Source: Pseudomonas sp. MF4836 (GTDB lineage Bacteria > Pseudomonadota > Gammaproteobacteria > Pseudomonadales > Pseudomonadaceae). Taken from it: DNA of 64,000 nt. Below the pieces are notes generated by a model that saw only the letters and a program-made list of their open reading frames with translations, was not told the origin of the DNA and did not search any database. The DNA is taken from assembly GCF_002018875.1 (NCBI RefSeq), contig NZ_MVOL01000003.1:1-64000 (forward strand). The letters are read 5' to 3'. Of the stretch, positions 42,594 through 49,845 are shown in pieces. A program made the position numbers and the translations under genes. Numbering within the stretch: position 1 is the first letter of the stretch; each line of letters opens with the position of its first letter.

Positions 42594-43489
42594 TGACGCA
42601 ACCCCAGCTTGTCGACCCAGGCGTAGATCTCGGTGAAACGCACATCGTTGATCCGGGCGTTGTTGTCCGAGCGCCAGACTTCTTCGATCTTCGCCTTGTC
42701 GTCCATCGCGATCGGGAACTCGAACGACGTGTGCCGGGCGATTTCCGGGTTGTAGGTGAACATGTCGATCAGCGCCGGAATGATCCGACGGCTCATGGCT
42801 TTCACCTGGGCGATGGATTCCGCGCTCGCCGTTTCAAAGAACGACTCGCTGATCCAGCGACCGAAGGCGATGTGCCGGGCCTCGTCATGGTGATGTTCAC
42901 GGAACAGGGTCCGGGTCATGGGTTCAATGCCAGGCCCCTGGGAGGTGTGCATCGCGCCCATTTCCGCCACCCACTCGATCAGCAGGGTGAACAGCACGCC
43001 CACCGCCGGCTCCATTTTCGGCAGGGTCACGGTCAGCAGTTCGTAGAGCCCTACCGGCGGGTTCCAGATCTCCAGGCCGGCCTTGACCATGAAGCGCTTG
43101 AAGGTCAGGGTGTGCACGATCTCCTCCTTGGAGAAGATCATCAGGTACTCCTGCAGGTCCTGGGAGATCCGATCGTGGAACTGGGTGATATAGCCCATGT
43201 ACAACGACGGAATGGTCTGCTCCAGCCAGATGAACATGGAGATATCACGGCCGGTTTCCAGCCAGGCCAGCTCCAGTTTCTGCGCCTCGCTCAGGCCTTC
43301 ACAGAAGCGCGTGCCATTGATCCACAGATGATCGGGGTCCTTTGGATAAAGGCTGCGATCGACTTCCTGGTTCCAGGGCAATACGGTCGCGTGGTCCATG
43401 GTCTTGTGATGCGAGACCTCGCTCAGCTTGCGGACCTTCGATTCCCTTGCCTCTGAAATGGTGAGCACACTATTGGTCAGCGTGGACAT
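42590..43489 (-). CDS. AurF-like diiron oxygenase
   Basis: A 299-residue protein of the AurF (p-aminobenzoate N-oxygenase-like) non-haem diiron family. Ligands are in place: E90 (WLEQTIP), E123 and H126 (KEEIVHTLTF), E172 or E176 in IEWVAEMGAMH, then H199, E203 and H206 (EHHHDEARHIAFGRW), the H-x3-E-x2-H set. Relatives make nitro groups, hydroxylate acyl or aminoacyl chains on carriers, or desaturate. It is 36 bases after the ACP gene, with the ferredoxin downstream as a likely electron donor. An ACP-bound substrate is therefore likely; the reaction type is open. Confidence 0.85.
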   Translation of the reverse strand: MSTLTNSVLTISEARESKVRKLSEVSHHKTMDHATVLPWNQEVDRSLYPKDPDHLWINGTRFCEGLSEAQKLELAWLETGRDISMFIWLEQTIPSLYMGYITQFHDRISQDLQEYLMIFSKEEIVHTLTFKRFMVKAGLEIWNPPVGLYELLTVTLPKMEPAVGVLFTLLIEWVAEMGAMHTSQGPGIEPMTRTLFREHHHDEARHIAFGRWISESFFETASAESIAQVKAMSRRIIPALIDMFTYNPEIARHTSFEFPIAMDDKAKIEEVWRSDNNARINDVRFTEIYAWVDKLGLRQ

Positions 43490-43525
43490 TCCCTTGCTCC
43501 TAATGGGTAACGGTGGATCTGCCGG

Positions 43526-43792
43526 TCAGGCAGGTGCGGTGGCCGATTCCTTGACCTCGACCACGAATTCGCACAGCTGGCGCAACGTGGCGATCTGGCG
43601 GCTGGCGAACGAGTCGGGATCCAGCGCCACGCCAATCTTCTTCTGCACCACAAGCTGCATCTCGACGAAATCCAGGCTGTCGAACGCCATCGATTCGATC
43701 TGGGTATCGAGGGTCACATCGTTTTCGTCGACGTCCTTGAGTTCCAGAATGAGGTCACGAACAACGGCAAATACTTTCTCTACGGTGGTCAT
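43526..43792 (-). CDS. Acyl carrier protein
   Basis: An 88-residue ACP with the phosphopantetheine site DSLDFVE (S39). Helices 1 to 4 and the acidic surface (about pI 4 by inspection) are typical of type II fatty acid or polyketide carriers. It lies 20 bases after the hot-dog gene and 36 before the oxygenase. It differs clearly from the housekeeping FabF-linked AcpP (no TVEERVK-like opening) and so is a dedicated carrier for this cluster. Confidence 0.9.
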   Translation of the reverse strand: MTTVEKVFAVVRDLILELKDVDENDVTLDTQIESMAFDSLDFVEMQLVVQKKIGVALDPDSFASRQIATLRQLCEFVVEVKESATAPA

Positions 43793-43812
43793 TGCACAGC
43801 TCCTTGGTGGGG

Positions 43813-44595
43813 TTAAAGGGTTTTTGCCATCAGCCCGAGGGTGATGGTCATGACGTGGCGATCGCTGACATGCACCCCAAGATCGAGGGTGCCCACGGCC
43901 TTGCCGGGGCTTTCGATCAGGTTGATGTTGCCGATCTCACAGCGAATATCGGTCTGCAACCCGCCCAGGGAACGCAGCGAGGTGCAGAAGTTGATCTGGT
44001 GGCTGGTCTGCACCACCAGCAGGTCCGACAGGTCCTCAAGCCGGTTTGGTCTTTCCCGCTGCCGGAACTGCGCTGACAGGGAGTCGAAGACCACCCCCAT
44101 GTGGTTGCGAATGAAGTGGGAAAAGATCAGCGCATCGAGCGCGACCCAATCATCGAAACCCTGGCCCAGGCCCTGGCGAAATTCCGCGAGCCAGGCCGTC
44201 ACTTCCTCCCTGACCAGCAGAAAGCCCGCAGTGCTGGAGGACCAGAGCGGCGCGTCGACGATGCGCACGTGGCCGATCATGTGTTCGCTGTTGCCGATGC
44301 TCGACTGCAACTTGAACGCAGTGCTGTCGCTGCGCTCGCGGGTCGACAGGGCGACCAGGCTGTCGCGCAGCACCGGCGTCTTGAGCAGCGCCTTGAACTG
44401 CATCCAGTCCTGGGGCAGCACTGGGTTGACACGGCCCATGCGCTGCTTGACCGGCAGCAGCGCGAGCATGCCGTGCACCACCACATCGGCGGCGTCCATG
44501 CGGCGCGCGGCTTCCAGGTCGAAGTGAATCGGGTTGCGATCACCGGAGAGGCCGGCCCAGGCCTCGATCTGCTCGGCTGCAAATTGCAACTGCAT
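43813..44595 (-). CDS. MaoC-like hot-dog fold protein (dehydratase type)
   Basis: A 260-residue protein whose first hot-dog domain carries LSGDRNPIHFDLEAARRMDAADVVVHGML (about residues 13-42), the D-x4-H motif of MaoC/R-specific hydratases; the second half is another, degenerate hot-dog-like region. It would dehydrate beta-hydroxyacyl-ACP to enoyl-ACP. The ATG at 44595 is two bases from the KAS stop, and was chosen because the longer frame reads backwards through the KAS gene end. It is the second gene of the operon. Confidence 0.75.
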   Translation of the reverse strand: MQLQFAAEQIEAWAGLSGDRNPIHFDLEAARRMDAADVVVHGMLALLPVKQRMGRVNPVLPQDWMQFKALLKTPVLRDSLVALSTRERSDSTAFKLQSSIGNSEHMIGHVRIVDAPLWSSSTAGFLLVREEVTAWLAEFRQGLGQGFDDWVALDALIFSHFIRNHMGVVFDSLSAQFRQRERPNRLEDLSDLLVVQTSHQINFCTSLRSLGGLQTDIRCEIGNINLIESPGKAVGTLDLGVHVSDRHVMTITLGLMAKTL

Positions 44596-44597
44596 GC

Positions 44598-45866
44598 TCA
44601 AACCACCTTGCGCAGCATGATGCCGGCGTTGGCGCCGCCGAAGCCGAAGCTCAGGTTCATCACGTTGTTCAGGCTCTGCCCATGCAGGTGCTCGTTGGGC
44701 ACGTAGTTGAGGTCGCACTCGGGGTCGGCCTGATCCATGTGGATCGTCGCCGGGATAGTGCCGCGGGCCATGGCCTTGAGGCAGAACACCGCTTCCATCG
44801 AACCGGCAGCACCGATCAGGTGGCCGGTGTAGGACTTGGTGCTGGACATCGGAATGCCGTACGCGGCGTCCCCCAGGGCCAGCTTGATCGAGCGGGTTTC
44901 GTTGACGTCGTTGAGCGGGGTCGAGGTGCCGTGCAGGTTGATGTAGTCGATCTGCTCCGCCTGCACGCCGGCCTGCTTGCAGACCTCATTGATCACCCGT
45001 ACCCGGGCCTGCATGTCTTCGGCCGGGGCGGTCATGTCGTAGGCATCCGAATAGTTGGCGTAGCCGGTGATCTCGCCAAGAATCTTCGCGCCCCGGGCCC
45101 TGGCCGACTCGTAGTCCTCCAGGCACAGCACCGCCGCGCCCTCGGACAGCACGAAGCCGCTGCGGCCCTTGCTGAACGGGCAGCAGGCCAGGCGGGTGTT
45201 TTCCTGCTCTTTGCTCAGGGCCTGGATGACATCCACCGACCACACGTTGAACTGCTCTTTCAGGGACTCGCTGCCACCGGCAATCATCACCTTGGCGCGG
45301 CCGCTGCGAATCGCCTCGTACGCTTCGCCGATGGCGATGGTGCCCGTGGCACAGGCCGCCACCGGGCTGTTCTGGATGCCGCGCATGTTCCAGTTCATGG
45401 TGATGCCGGCCGTGGCCGCATTGCACATCGACATGACCGTGGCGAAGGAGGTGGAGATGCCGTGGGCACGGTATTCGTTGTTATTGCTGTTGGCGGTGTC
45501 CAGGCCGCCCCAACCGGTGCCCAGGATCACGCCGCGATCGAAGGGCGAGACGATCTCATCCAGGGGCGTATCACCGAACGCCATGCGGATCGCCTCATGG
45601 GTCGCCACCAGGCTGTATTTGGCGAACAGCGGCAACATCTTGGAGATTTTCTTCGAAAACGGACGCATCGCCGCATGCCCGAAGTCATCGATAAAACCAA
45701 AGTAACGGGCGTGGATGCTCGGATCATCGAAGGTGTGCTGACGGTAGCCCACCTGGTAATCCATCATCGCGTCCCAGATAGCGTCGGCATTCTCGCCAAG
45801 CGAGCAGATGGCGCCATAACCGGTTACCACGACCCGGCGCGGTTCTGAAGAAGCAGACTTTTCCAT
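44598..45866 (-). CDS. Beta-ketoacyl-ACP synthase II-like (KAS)
   Basis: A 422-residue condensing enzyme of the FabF/KAS II type. The catalytic triad is complete: C172 (VAACATGT), H312 (NLHGTSTPLND) and H349 (SYTGHLIGAAG). It condenses malonyl-ACP with acyl-ACP by decarboxylation. The ATG at 45866 follows agggaag by a few bases; the longer frame adds 22 residues without a good site. It is the first gene of the leftward operon and faces luxI, with lux-box-like sequences between. No chain-length-factor partner was seen, so it acts alone as in FAS. Confidence 0.9.
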   Translation of the reverse strand: MEKSASSEPRRVVVTGYGAICSLGENADAIWDAMMDYQVGYRQHTFDDPSIHARYFGFIDDFGHAAMRPFSKKISKMLPLFAKYSLVATHEAIRMAFGDTPLDEIVSPFDRGVILGTGWGGLDTANSNNNEYRAHGISTSFATVMSMCNAATAGITMNWNMRGIQNSPVAACATGTIAIGEAYEAIRSGRAKVMIAGGSESLKEQFNVWSVDVIQALSKEQENTRLACCPFSKGRSGFVLSEGAAVLCLEDYESARARGAKILGEITGYANYSDAYDMTAPAEDMQARVRVINEVCKQAGVQAEQIDYINLHGTSTPLNDVNETRSIKLALGDAAYGIPMSSTKSYTGHLIGAAGSMEAVFCLKAMARGTIPATIHMDQADPECDLNYVPNEHLHGQSLNNVMNLSFGFGGANAGIMLRKVV

Positions 45867-46100
45867 GATCTTCCCTGTTTCGATGTCTTTGGCTTGAATG
45901 CCGCACAGCATGAAGAAGCCTGATCCAGACACTCAGACTGTCATTGGCATAGTTGGCGATAGAGGCAGATGGAGTACTTTCAATTACAAGCGATGACGGC
46001 AACTTAGAACAATCGTCCAATATTGAAAGTTCAGCGTGCAGCGTCATCCGGGCTTAACCACTGCCCGGCATAAGTTGTCGTAATTGCCAGGGCAGGACAA

Positions 46101-46194
46101 CTGTATCTAGGTACAGATAGGTGATTAAAATCAAAGTGCGCAGGCGCCAACTGCACTAAGGTACAGGTCGCTACTGAACGGATATTGATAAACT
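46101..46194 (+). promoter_or_regulatory. Two lux-box-like elements and a luxI promoter candidate
   Basis: CTGTATCTAGGTACAG (46101-46116) and CTGCACTAAGGTACAG (46151-46166) both follow the CT-N12-AG rule of LuxR-family boxes, share AGGTACAG and are exactly 50 bp apart. The second is centred near 46158; a class II LuxR site is typically about 42 bases before the start of transcription, which places the -10 at about 46189-46194, where taaact is found (four of six matches). The region lies between the KAS-led operon and luxI, so it could activate both. Confidence 0.55.
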
Positions 46195-46267
46195 AAGGAA
46201 AGTCGTTGGGGGTTATCTTCGATGTGCGGAAGTTAATGCCTTGCGCTCCTGCACCCATCGCTCTACT

Positions 46268-46283
46268 TAGTACTTAAGTACTA
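46268..46283. promoter_or_regulatory. Perfect 16-base palindrome before luxI
   Basis: tagtacttaagtacta is a perfect palindrome without spacer, located 24 bases before the luxI ATG and just upstream of its ggaag site. It does not match the lux-box rule. It may bind a repressor or form a hairpin affecting translation. Confidence 0.45.
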
Positions 46284-46307
46284 CATTCATGGAAGAACGT
46301 TAATAAT

Positions 46308-46988
46308 ATGAACGCTATCGATTTTTACACGCTTGACTATAGTGCGACGCCCCATGCCTGGGTCGCTGACTTGTATGGCCTGCGCAAGGAAGTATTCGCC
46401 GACCGTCTGAATTGGAAGGTCAATGTAAACAACGGCATCGAGTTCGATGAATACGACAACGAGCGCACCACCTACCTGATCGGCACCTGGGAGGGCATTC
46501 CCCTGGCCGGCCTGCGGCTGATCAACACCCTGGACCCCTATATGGTCGAAGGGCCGTTCCGTGATTTTTTCCGCTGCGAGCCGCCAAAACATGCGCTGAT
46601 GGCCGAATCCAGTCGCTTCTTCGTCGACAAGATCCGCTCACGCCACCACGGCCTGGCCCAGGTCCCCCTGACCGAAATGCTGCTCTTGAGCATGCACAAC
46701 TACGCCGCGGCCAAGGGCCTGGAGTCGATCATCACCGTGGTCAGCAACGCCATGGGGCGGATCGTGCGCAACGCCGGCTGGCACTACGACGTACTGGATA
46801 CCGGCGAAGCCTCGCCAGGGGAAAAAGTGCTGCTGCTGGACATGCCGGTCAACGAGCTGAATCGCCAGCGCCTGCTGGCCACTATTGCGCGCAAGCAACC
46901 CCTGTCAGCGGCACAGGCCAGCCTGTGGCCGCGCCCTCTGCAGGCTGGCGACAGCCCGCTCGATGTGCCCGAGCGGGTCCGTGCCTGA
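46308..46988 (+). CDS. Acyl-homoserine-lactone synthase (LuxI family)
   Basis: A 226-residue LuxI-type synthase that joins S-adenosylmethionine and acyl-ACP to form AHL signals. All invariant residues occur: R26, F30, W36, D47, D50, R70, E100 and R103 (in EsaI numbering R24, F28, W34, D45, D48, R68, E97, R100). Length is typical plus a C-terminal tail of about 25 residues. The gene points away from the KAS operon and converges on a luxR gene one base away. The acyl chain of the signal cannot be read from sequence. Confidence 0.92.
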   Translation: MNAIDFYTLDYSATPHAWVADLYGLRKEVFADRLNWKVNVNNGIEFDEYDNERTTYLIGTWEGIPLAGLRLINTLDPYMVEGPFRDFFRCEPPKHALMAESSRFFVDKIRSRHHGLAQVPLTEMLLLSMHNYAAAKGLESIITVVSNAMGRIVRNAGWHYDVLDTGEASPGEKVLLLDMPVNELNRQRLLATIARKQPLSAAQASLWPRPLQAGDSPLDVPERVRA

Positions 46989-46989
46989 A

Positions 46990-47718
46990 TCAGAGGATGC
47001 CTTGGCGCTGAGCCTCATAAACCGCCTGTTTGGCATTGCAGACCTGTAGCTTGCCGGCGATGTTGGACATGTGAAATTTTACCGTCCGCTCGGAAATCGC
47101 GCAGATCAGCGCGATTTCCCGGTAGGACTTGCCCATCATCACCCACTTGAGCACCGCCATCTCCTTGGCCGAAAGCGGCCCGCTCTGAAGCTTGGCAAAC
47201 CACTCATCGACCGTTCGTAGGCTCAGCAGCCGGCGATGAAAGCGGATCAACGCCATCTGGATCTGCGCTTCCTGGTCGGCCATGCGTCGCTCAAAATCGG
47301 CTTGCGGCCCTTTGTTGCAAAGGCTCAACGAACTGAAAAGGCCGCAGGGGTCATGCAGGATAAAGGTGGCGCCGGAGCAGATCCGGTGTTGAGTGGAGCG
47401 GCGAAAAAACTCCCGGCTCTTTTCACAGGACGCGCTCTGCAACGCATCATCCCAGGAAAAGGGCGCACAACTTTTAAGCGCGTGATGAATGATCGGGTCG
47501 ATCAAATGATAGCTGGCGTCCTTATAAGCTTTGAGCCAGGGCAAGGGGTAGTTTGAAACAATAAGAGGCGCCGCCTCACGATTACGAGGAACGGCAAAGT
47601 AGGCATAACTTAGCCCTTGCAGCTCCCCCAGCTGCGTTTCAAGTTCAGATTGTAAACAGACGTTTGAATGACCTTCGTCGACTGGGACGAAATCAGCGTA
47701 TTTGAATTGACTATCCAT
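46990..47718 (-). CDS. LuxR family quorum-sensing regulator
   Basis: A 242-residue LuxR-type AHL receptor. The signal-binding domain has the conserved W61, Y65, D74, P75 and W89 (offset of four from TraR numbering W57, Y61, D70, P71, W85), and the C-terminal HTH occupies about residues 172-230 (LSAKEMAVLKWVMMGKSYREIALICAISERTVKFHMSNI). The stop is one base from the luxI stop, in convergent orientation, typical of many Pseudomonas QS pairs. It most likely acts on the lux-box-like sites and through them on the biosynthetic operon. Confidence 0.92.
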   Translation of the reverse strand: MDSQFKYADFVPVDEGHSNVCLQSELETQLGELQGLSYAYFAVPRNREAAPLIVSNYPLPWLKAYKDASYHLIDPIIHHALKSCAPFSWDDALQSASCEKSREFFRRSTQHRICSGATFILHDPCGLFSSLSLCNKGPQADFERRMADQEAQIQMALIRFHRRLLSLRTVDEWFAKLQSGPLSAKEMAVLKWVMMGKSYREIALICAISERTVKFHMSNIAGKLQVCNAKQAVYEAQRQGIL

Positions 47719-48368
47719 GTCATGAGCTCATTATCCATCAGGATTAAGCGAACTTTGCTCAAACATTGAAGACAATGCAAGATTTTTCATTACGCCGAGC
47801 AAGTACGTACATGCCGCTGACATACAAGGCGTTTAATGCCGGTACAAGCGGACAGACGGTATTCGACCAAGGCCTAATATAAATCGACGAGACTAACTAG
47901 ACGGTTTGTTTAGAAAACGATTGAAGTAAACACTTGCTTTTAACAACCTTGCTGTTTGAGGTTGAAAAACGCTGCCTTGATCCAAAGCCGGAGCATTTCT
48001 GCTTGCGGTTCGGTGATTATTGCCGAGCTGTTCCGTTCAGATTGTGCTGGTGAATTTTTAACAAAAGTTGCTCATCTTTCGGTCATCTGCCTCATACCTC
48101 CAGCAACAAAAGCCCCATGCACCTCCCTAACAATCCACACCAGAATATCGGCGATCTCTATCGCGACCACCGCCAGCGCCATGGACATTCGCTTCGACCA
48201 CCCGCAACGCCCGGTGTGCCTGGAAGCCGGCCAGCAGACCGATTTCAGCCGCGCCCTCATTTCGCCCATCATCCCCTGAGCAAGACGCGGATGTGTGGCG
48301 CTGGACGGTGGGGTGAATCGGTATGAGAAACAAGAGGCCTGTGGCTGTGGACAGTTTGGAGGTCTACA
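47719..48368. other. Gene-poor region after luxR
   Basis: These 650 bases upstream of luxR and before the DUF2388 gene are lower in GC than the flanks. The luxR promoter must be near 47720-47800. A 32-residue frame at 48181-48279 (MDIRFDHPQRPVCLEAGQQTDF) looks like a remnant without a family match, so I do not call it a gene. No RNA gene or repeat was seen. Confidence 0.4.
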
Positions 48369-48692
48369 TCAGAATGAAGTAGCGATCGCCAGGGCCAGTT
48401 GTTGGTCGGTCATCAAGGGAGGGGTGTATGTCGTACGGTAATACCGCACTGCTTGCTCAAACTGAGCGCCGCGAATATCGCCATCTGAACCGACGAACGC
48501 AAGTGCGTCGGCTTTTGCAGGTTTGAAATTTTTAGCCGCCAGCTCAGAAAACCCGGTGGTTGCGGAAAGGACCGTGGTTGGGGCTAGCGTTATCATGATC
48601 ATCGATTTTTCATAGGAATCATCGGACCGCTCAGTGGCATGAGCGCTGATCGATAACGTGAGGGCGGCAGCCATAATCTTCCATGAATCCAT
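48369..48692 (-). CDS. DUF2388 family exported protein
   Basis: A 107-residue protein with a signal peptide (residues 1-19, ending SAHA) and the family core LAFVGSDGDIRGAQFEQAVRYYR followed by TDQQLALAIATSF, as in DUF2388 proteins that are common and multicopy in Pseudomonas. The ATG at 48692 was chosen because the signal peptide begins there; the longer frame adds 37 unrelated residues. It is probably periplasmic. Function of the family is unknown. Confidence 0.8.
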   Translation of the reverse strand: MDSWKIMAAALTLSISAHATERSDDSYEKSMIMITLAPTTVLSATTGFSELAAKNFKPAKADALAFVGSDGDIRGAQFEQAVRYYRTTYTPPLMTDQQLALAIATSF

Positions 48693-48759
48693 TCTTCGTT
48701 GCTTCCATTGCGATCCGAGGTCGCGACGATAGCAAATCAGGGTATCGCCAGAAACAAGA

Positions 48760-48779
48760 AGCCCGCGCAGTGGCGGGCT
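48760..48779 (-). terminator. Terminator after the DUF4431-like gene
   Basis: agcccgc/gcgggct (48760-48766 with 48773-48779) forms a seven-base stem; read leftward it is followed by a T-rich stretch (ttcttgtttc). It lies about 86 bases after the stop of the leftward gene at 48865. Confidence 0.65.
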
Positions 48780-48864
48780 ACAGAACACAGATCGGTGGCA
48801 CATCAGTCCGACTCCCAGGTCTTCAACCTGGTCAAGCCGAACTTTAGTAGCGGGATAGCGGCTT

Positions 48865-49242
48865 CTATCGCAATACAGTCAACTTGCTTTGGCCACAAAC
48901 CAGCGGCTCGAAGTGGTGATGAGTCTCGGCTCCCATGACGAAGCCACAATCCAGCGTCACCCTGGTTCCATTCGGCAAGTTTTCTCCGTCGTCTAACGCG
49001 AACTGCACACGATCTGCAGTGACTACATTTCCGATATCGGTCCGAACGGTCTTCTGCTCATCCAGAACCAATGCGGTATATCCAATTTTTGCAGGAGGTT
49101 TGATTTGCCCCAGTGGGTCGTTCGCGGCAAGCGTAAAAACGCGTCCTGTAAACTGCATGGGATTTGGTCCCGGCGGCGTAGGTGTCTCAGCTGCTGATAC
49201 CGCAAGTGAAAACAGCGCCGGAATGAGCAAAAGTGATTTCAT
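48865..49242 (-). CDS. DUF4431-like exported protein
   Basis: A 125-residue protein with a signal peptide (MKSLLLIPALFSLAVSAA) and a small beta-rich domain. The final part, CGFVMGAETHHHFEPLVC, resembles the GTLF-x-AHTGHHHTPVLL pattern of DUF4431 proteins; two cysteines (in LDCGF and PLVCGQ) may be bonded. The ATG at 49242 starts the leader; the longer frame adds 36 unrelated residues. Probably periplasmic. Assignment to DUF4431 is from memory and tentative. Confidence 0.62.
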   Translation of the reverse strand: MKSLLLIPALFSLAVSAAETPTPPGPNPMQFTGRVFTLAANDPLGQIKPPAKIGYTALVLDEQKTVRTDIGNVVTADRVQFALDDGENLPNGTRVTLDCGFVMGAETHHHFEPLVCGQSKLTVLR

Positions 49243-49588
49243 GATTTTCCCTTCACAGATCGAAGCCAAGCGGCATGCAGCAAATATATGGCTATAAGCC
49301 ACCTGTCGAGTCAATAGCTTGCCCAGGAGTTCGCGATGGGCGCCGGGCACTCTCCATGGTTAGGCAAACTTATCGAGAGCACGCCTGTACGCGTACCTCA
49401 AAGCCCAATTGATGCGCTCGCTTAGCCGCAAGGTTCAGTTGCGGGCATCGTTTTGTTCAGCCTTAGTAAAAGCAGATTGCTCTGCGGGCTTCCCAGGCTT
49501 ACGGCAGGGCGTTTACCTGCGGACCTTCAAGCGCGGTCGCAAAAATTAGCATGACCTCGATTCGTGTTGGAAAAACGGGACACCCAGC

Positions 49589-49622
49589 GTGCCAATCAAG
49601 TCGGGTCGACTTGTTGTGGCAC
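49589..49622. repeat. 34-base imperfect palindrome
   Basis: gtgcca (49589-49594) pairs with tggcac (49617-49622), and caagtcg (49597-49603) with cgacttg (49607-49613), around a ggt loop. It forms a long hairpin or a dyad in DNA at the edge of the mobile element and has no T run, so it is not a plain terminator. Confidence 0.55.
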
Positions 49623-49693
49623 TACATACTCAATACAAATGCTGTCATTAAGCTGGCATAACCGAGCCAAAACCATCCATTCAGGCACAAAAA

Positions 49694-49721
49694 AGGCACT
49701 TGCGATAAACGCTAAGTGCCT
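49694..49721 (-). terminator. Terminator after the unknown gene at 49.85 kb
   Basis: Read leftward, aggcacttagcg and cgcaagtgcct pair with one bulge (arms at 49710-49721 and 49694-49704), followed by a T6 run. It lies about 125 bases after the stop at 49846. Confidence 0.7.
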
Positions 49722-49810
49722 GATTTGTGTAGCTTGTTTGGTGGGCCGGGGTAATCTGAATAGGGCCAATAACTTCATGATTTTATTGTAGAAAATAAGT
49801 TTGTTTTTTT

Positions 49811-49833
49811 GTTTGGAATACCGTTTGGAATAC
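49811..49833. repeat. Tandem 11-base direct repeat
   Basis: gtttggaatac occurs at 49811-49821 and again at 49823-49833, a period of 12. It lies at the left edge of the element, between the terminator and the 49.85 kb stop, and may be an integrase or excisionase arm site, or part of the attachment site. Confidence 0.5.
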
Positions 49834-49845
49834 TGGATTCCGTAC

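Noticed and set aside
44682..45848. Plus-strand frame opposite the KAS gene
   Set aside because: The minus-strand gene has a complete C-H-H triad; the antisense frame has no domain.
47956..48279. Plus-strand frame containing MDIRFDHPQRPVCLEAGQQTDF
   Set aside because: Most of the frame lacks coding bias, there is no ribosome-binding site and no family is recognised. The last 32 codons may be a gene remnant.
49739..49762. Possible tRNA 3' end (minus strand ...ccccggcccacca)
   Set aside because: The last bases resemble an acceptor stem with CCA, but the T-arm does not pair and no remaining tRNA body is visible; at most a remnant of an attachment site.
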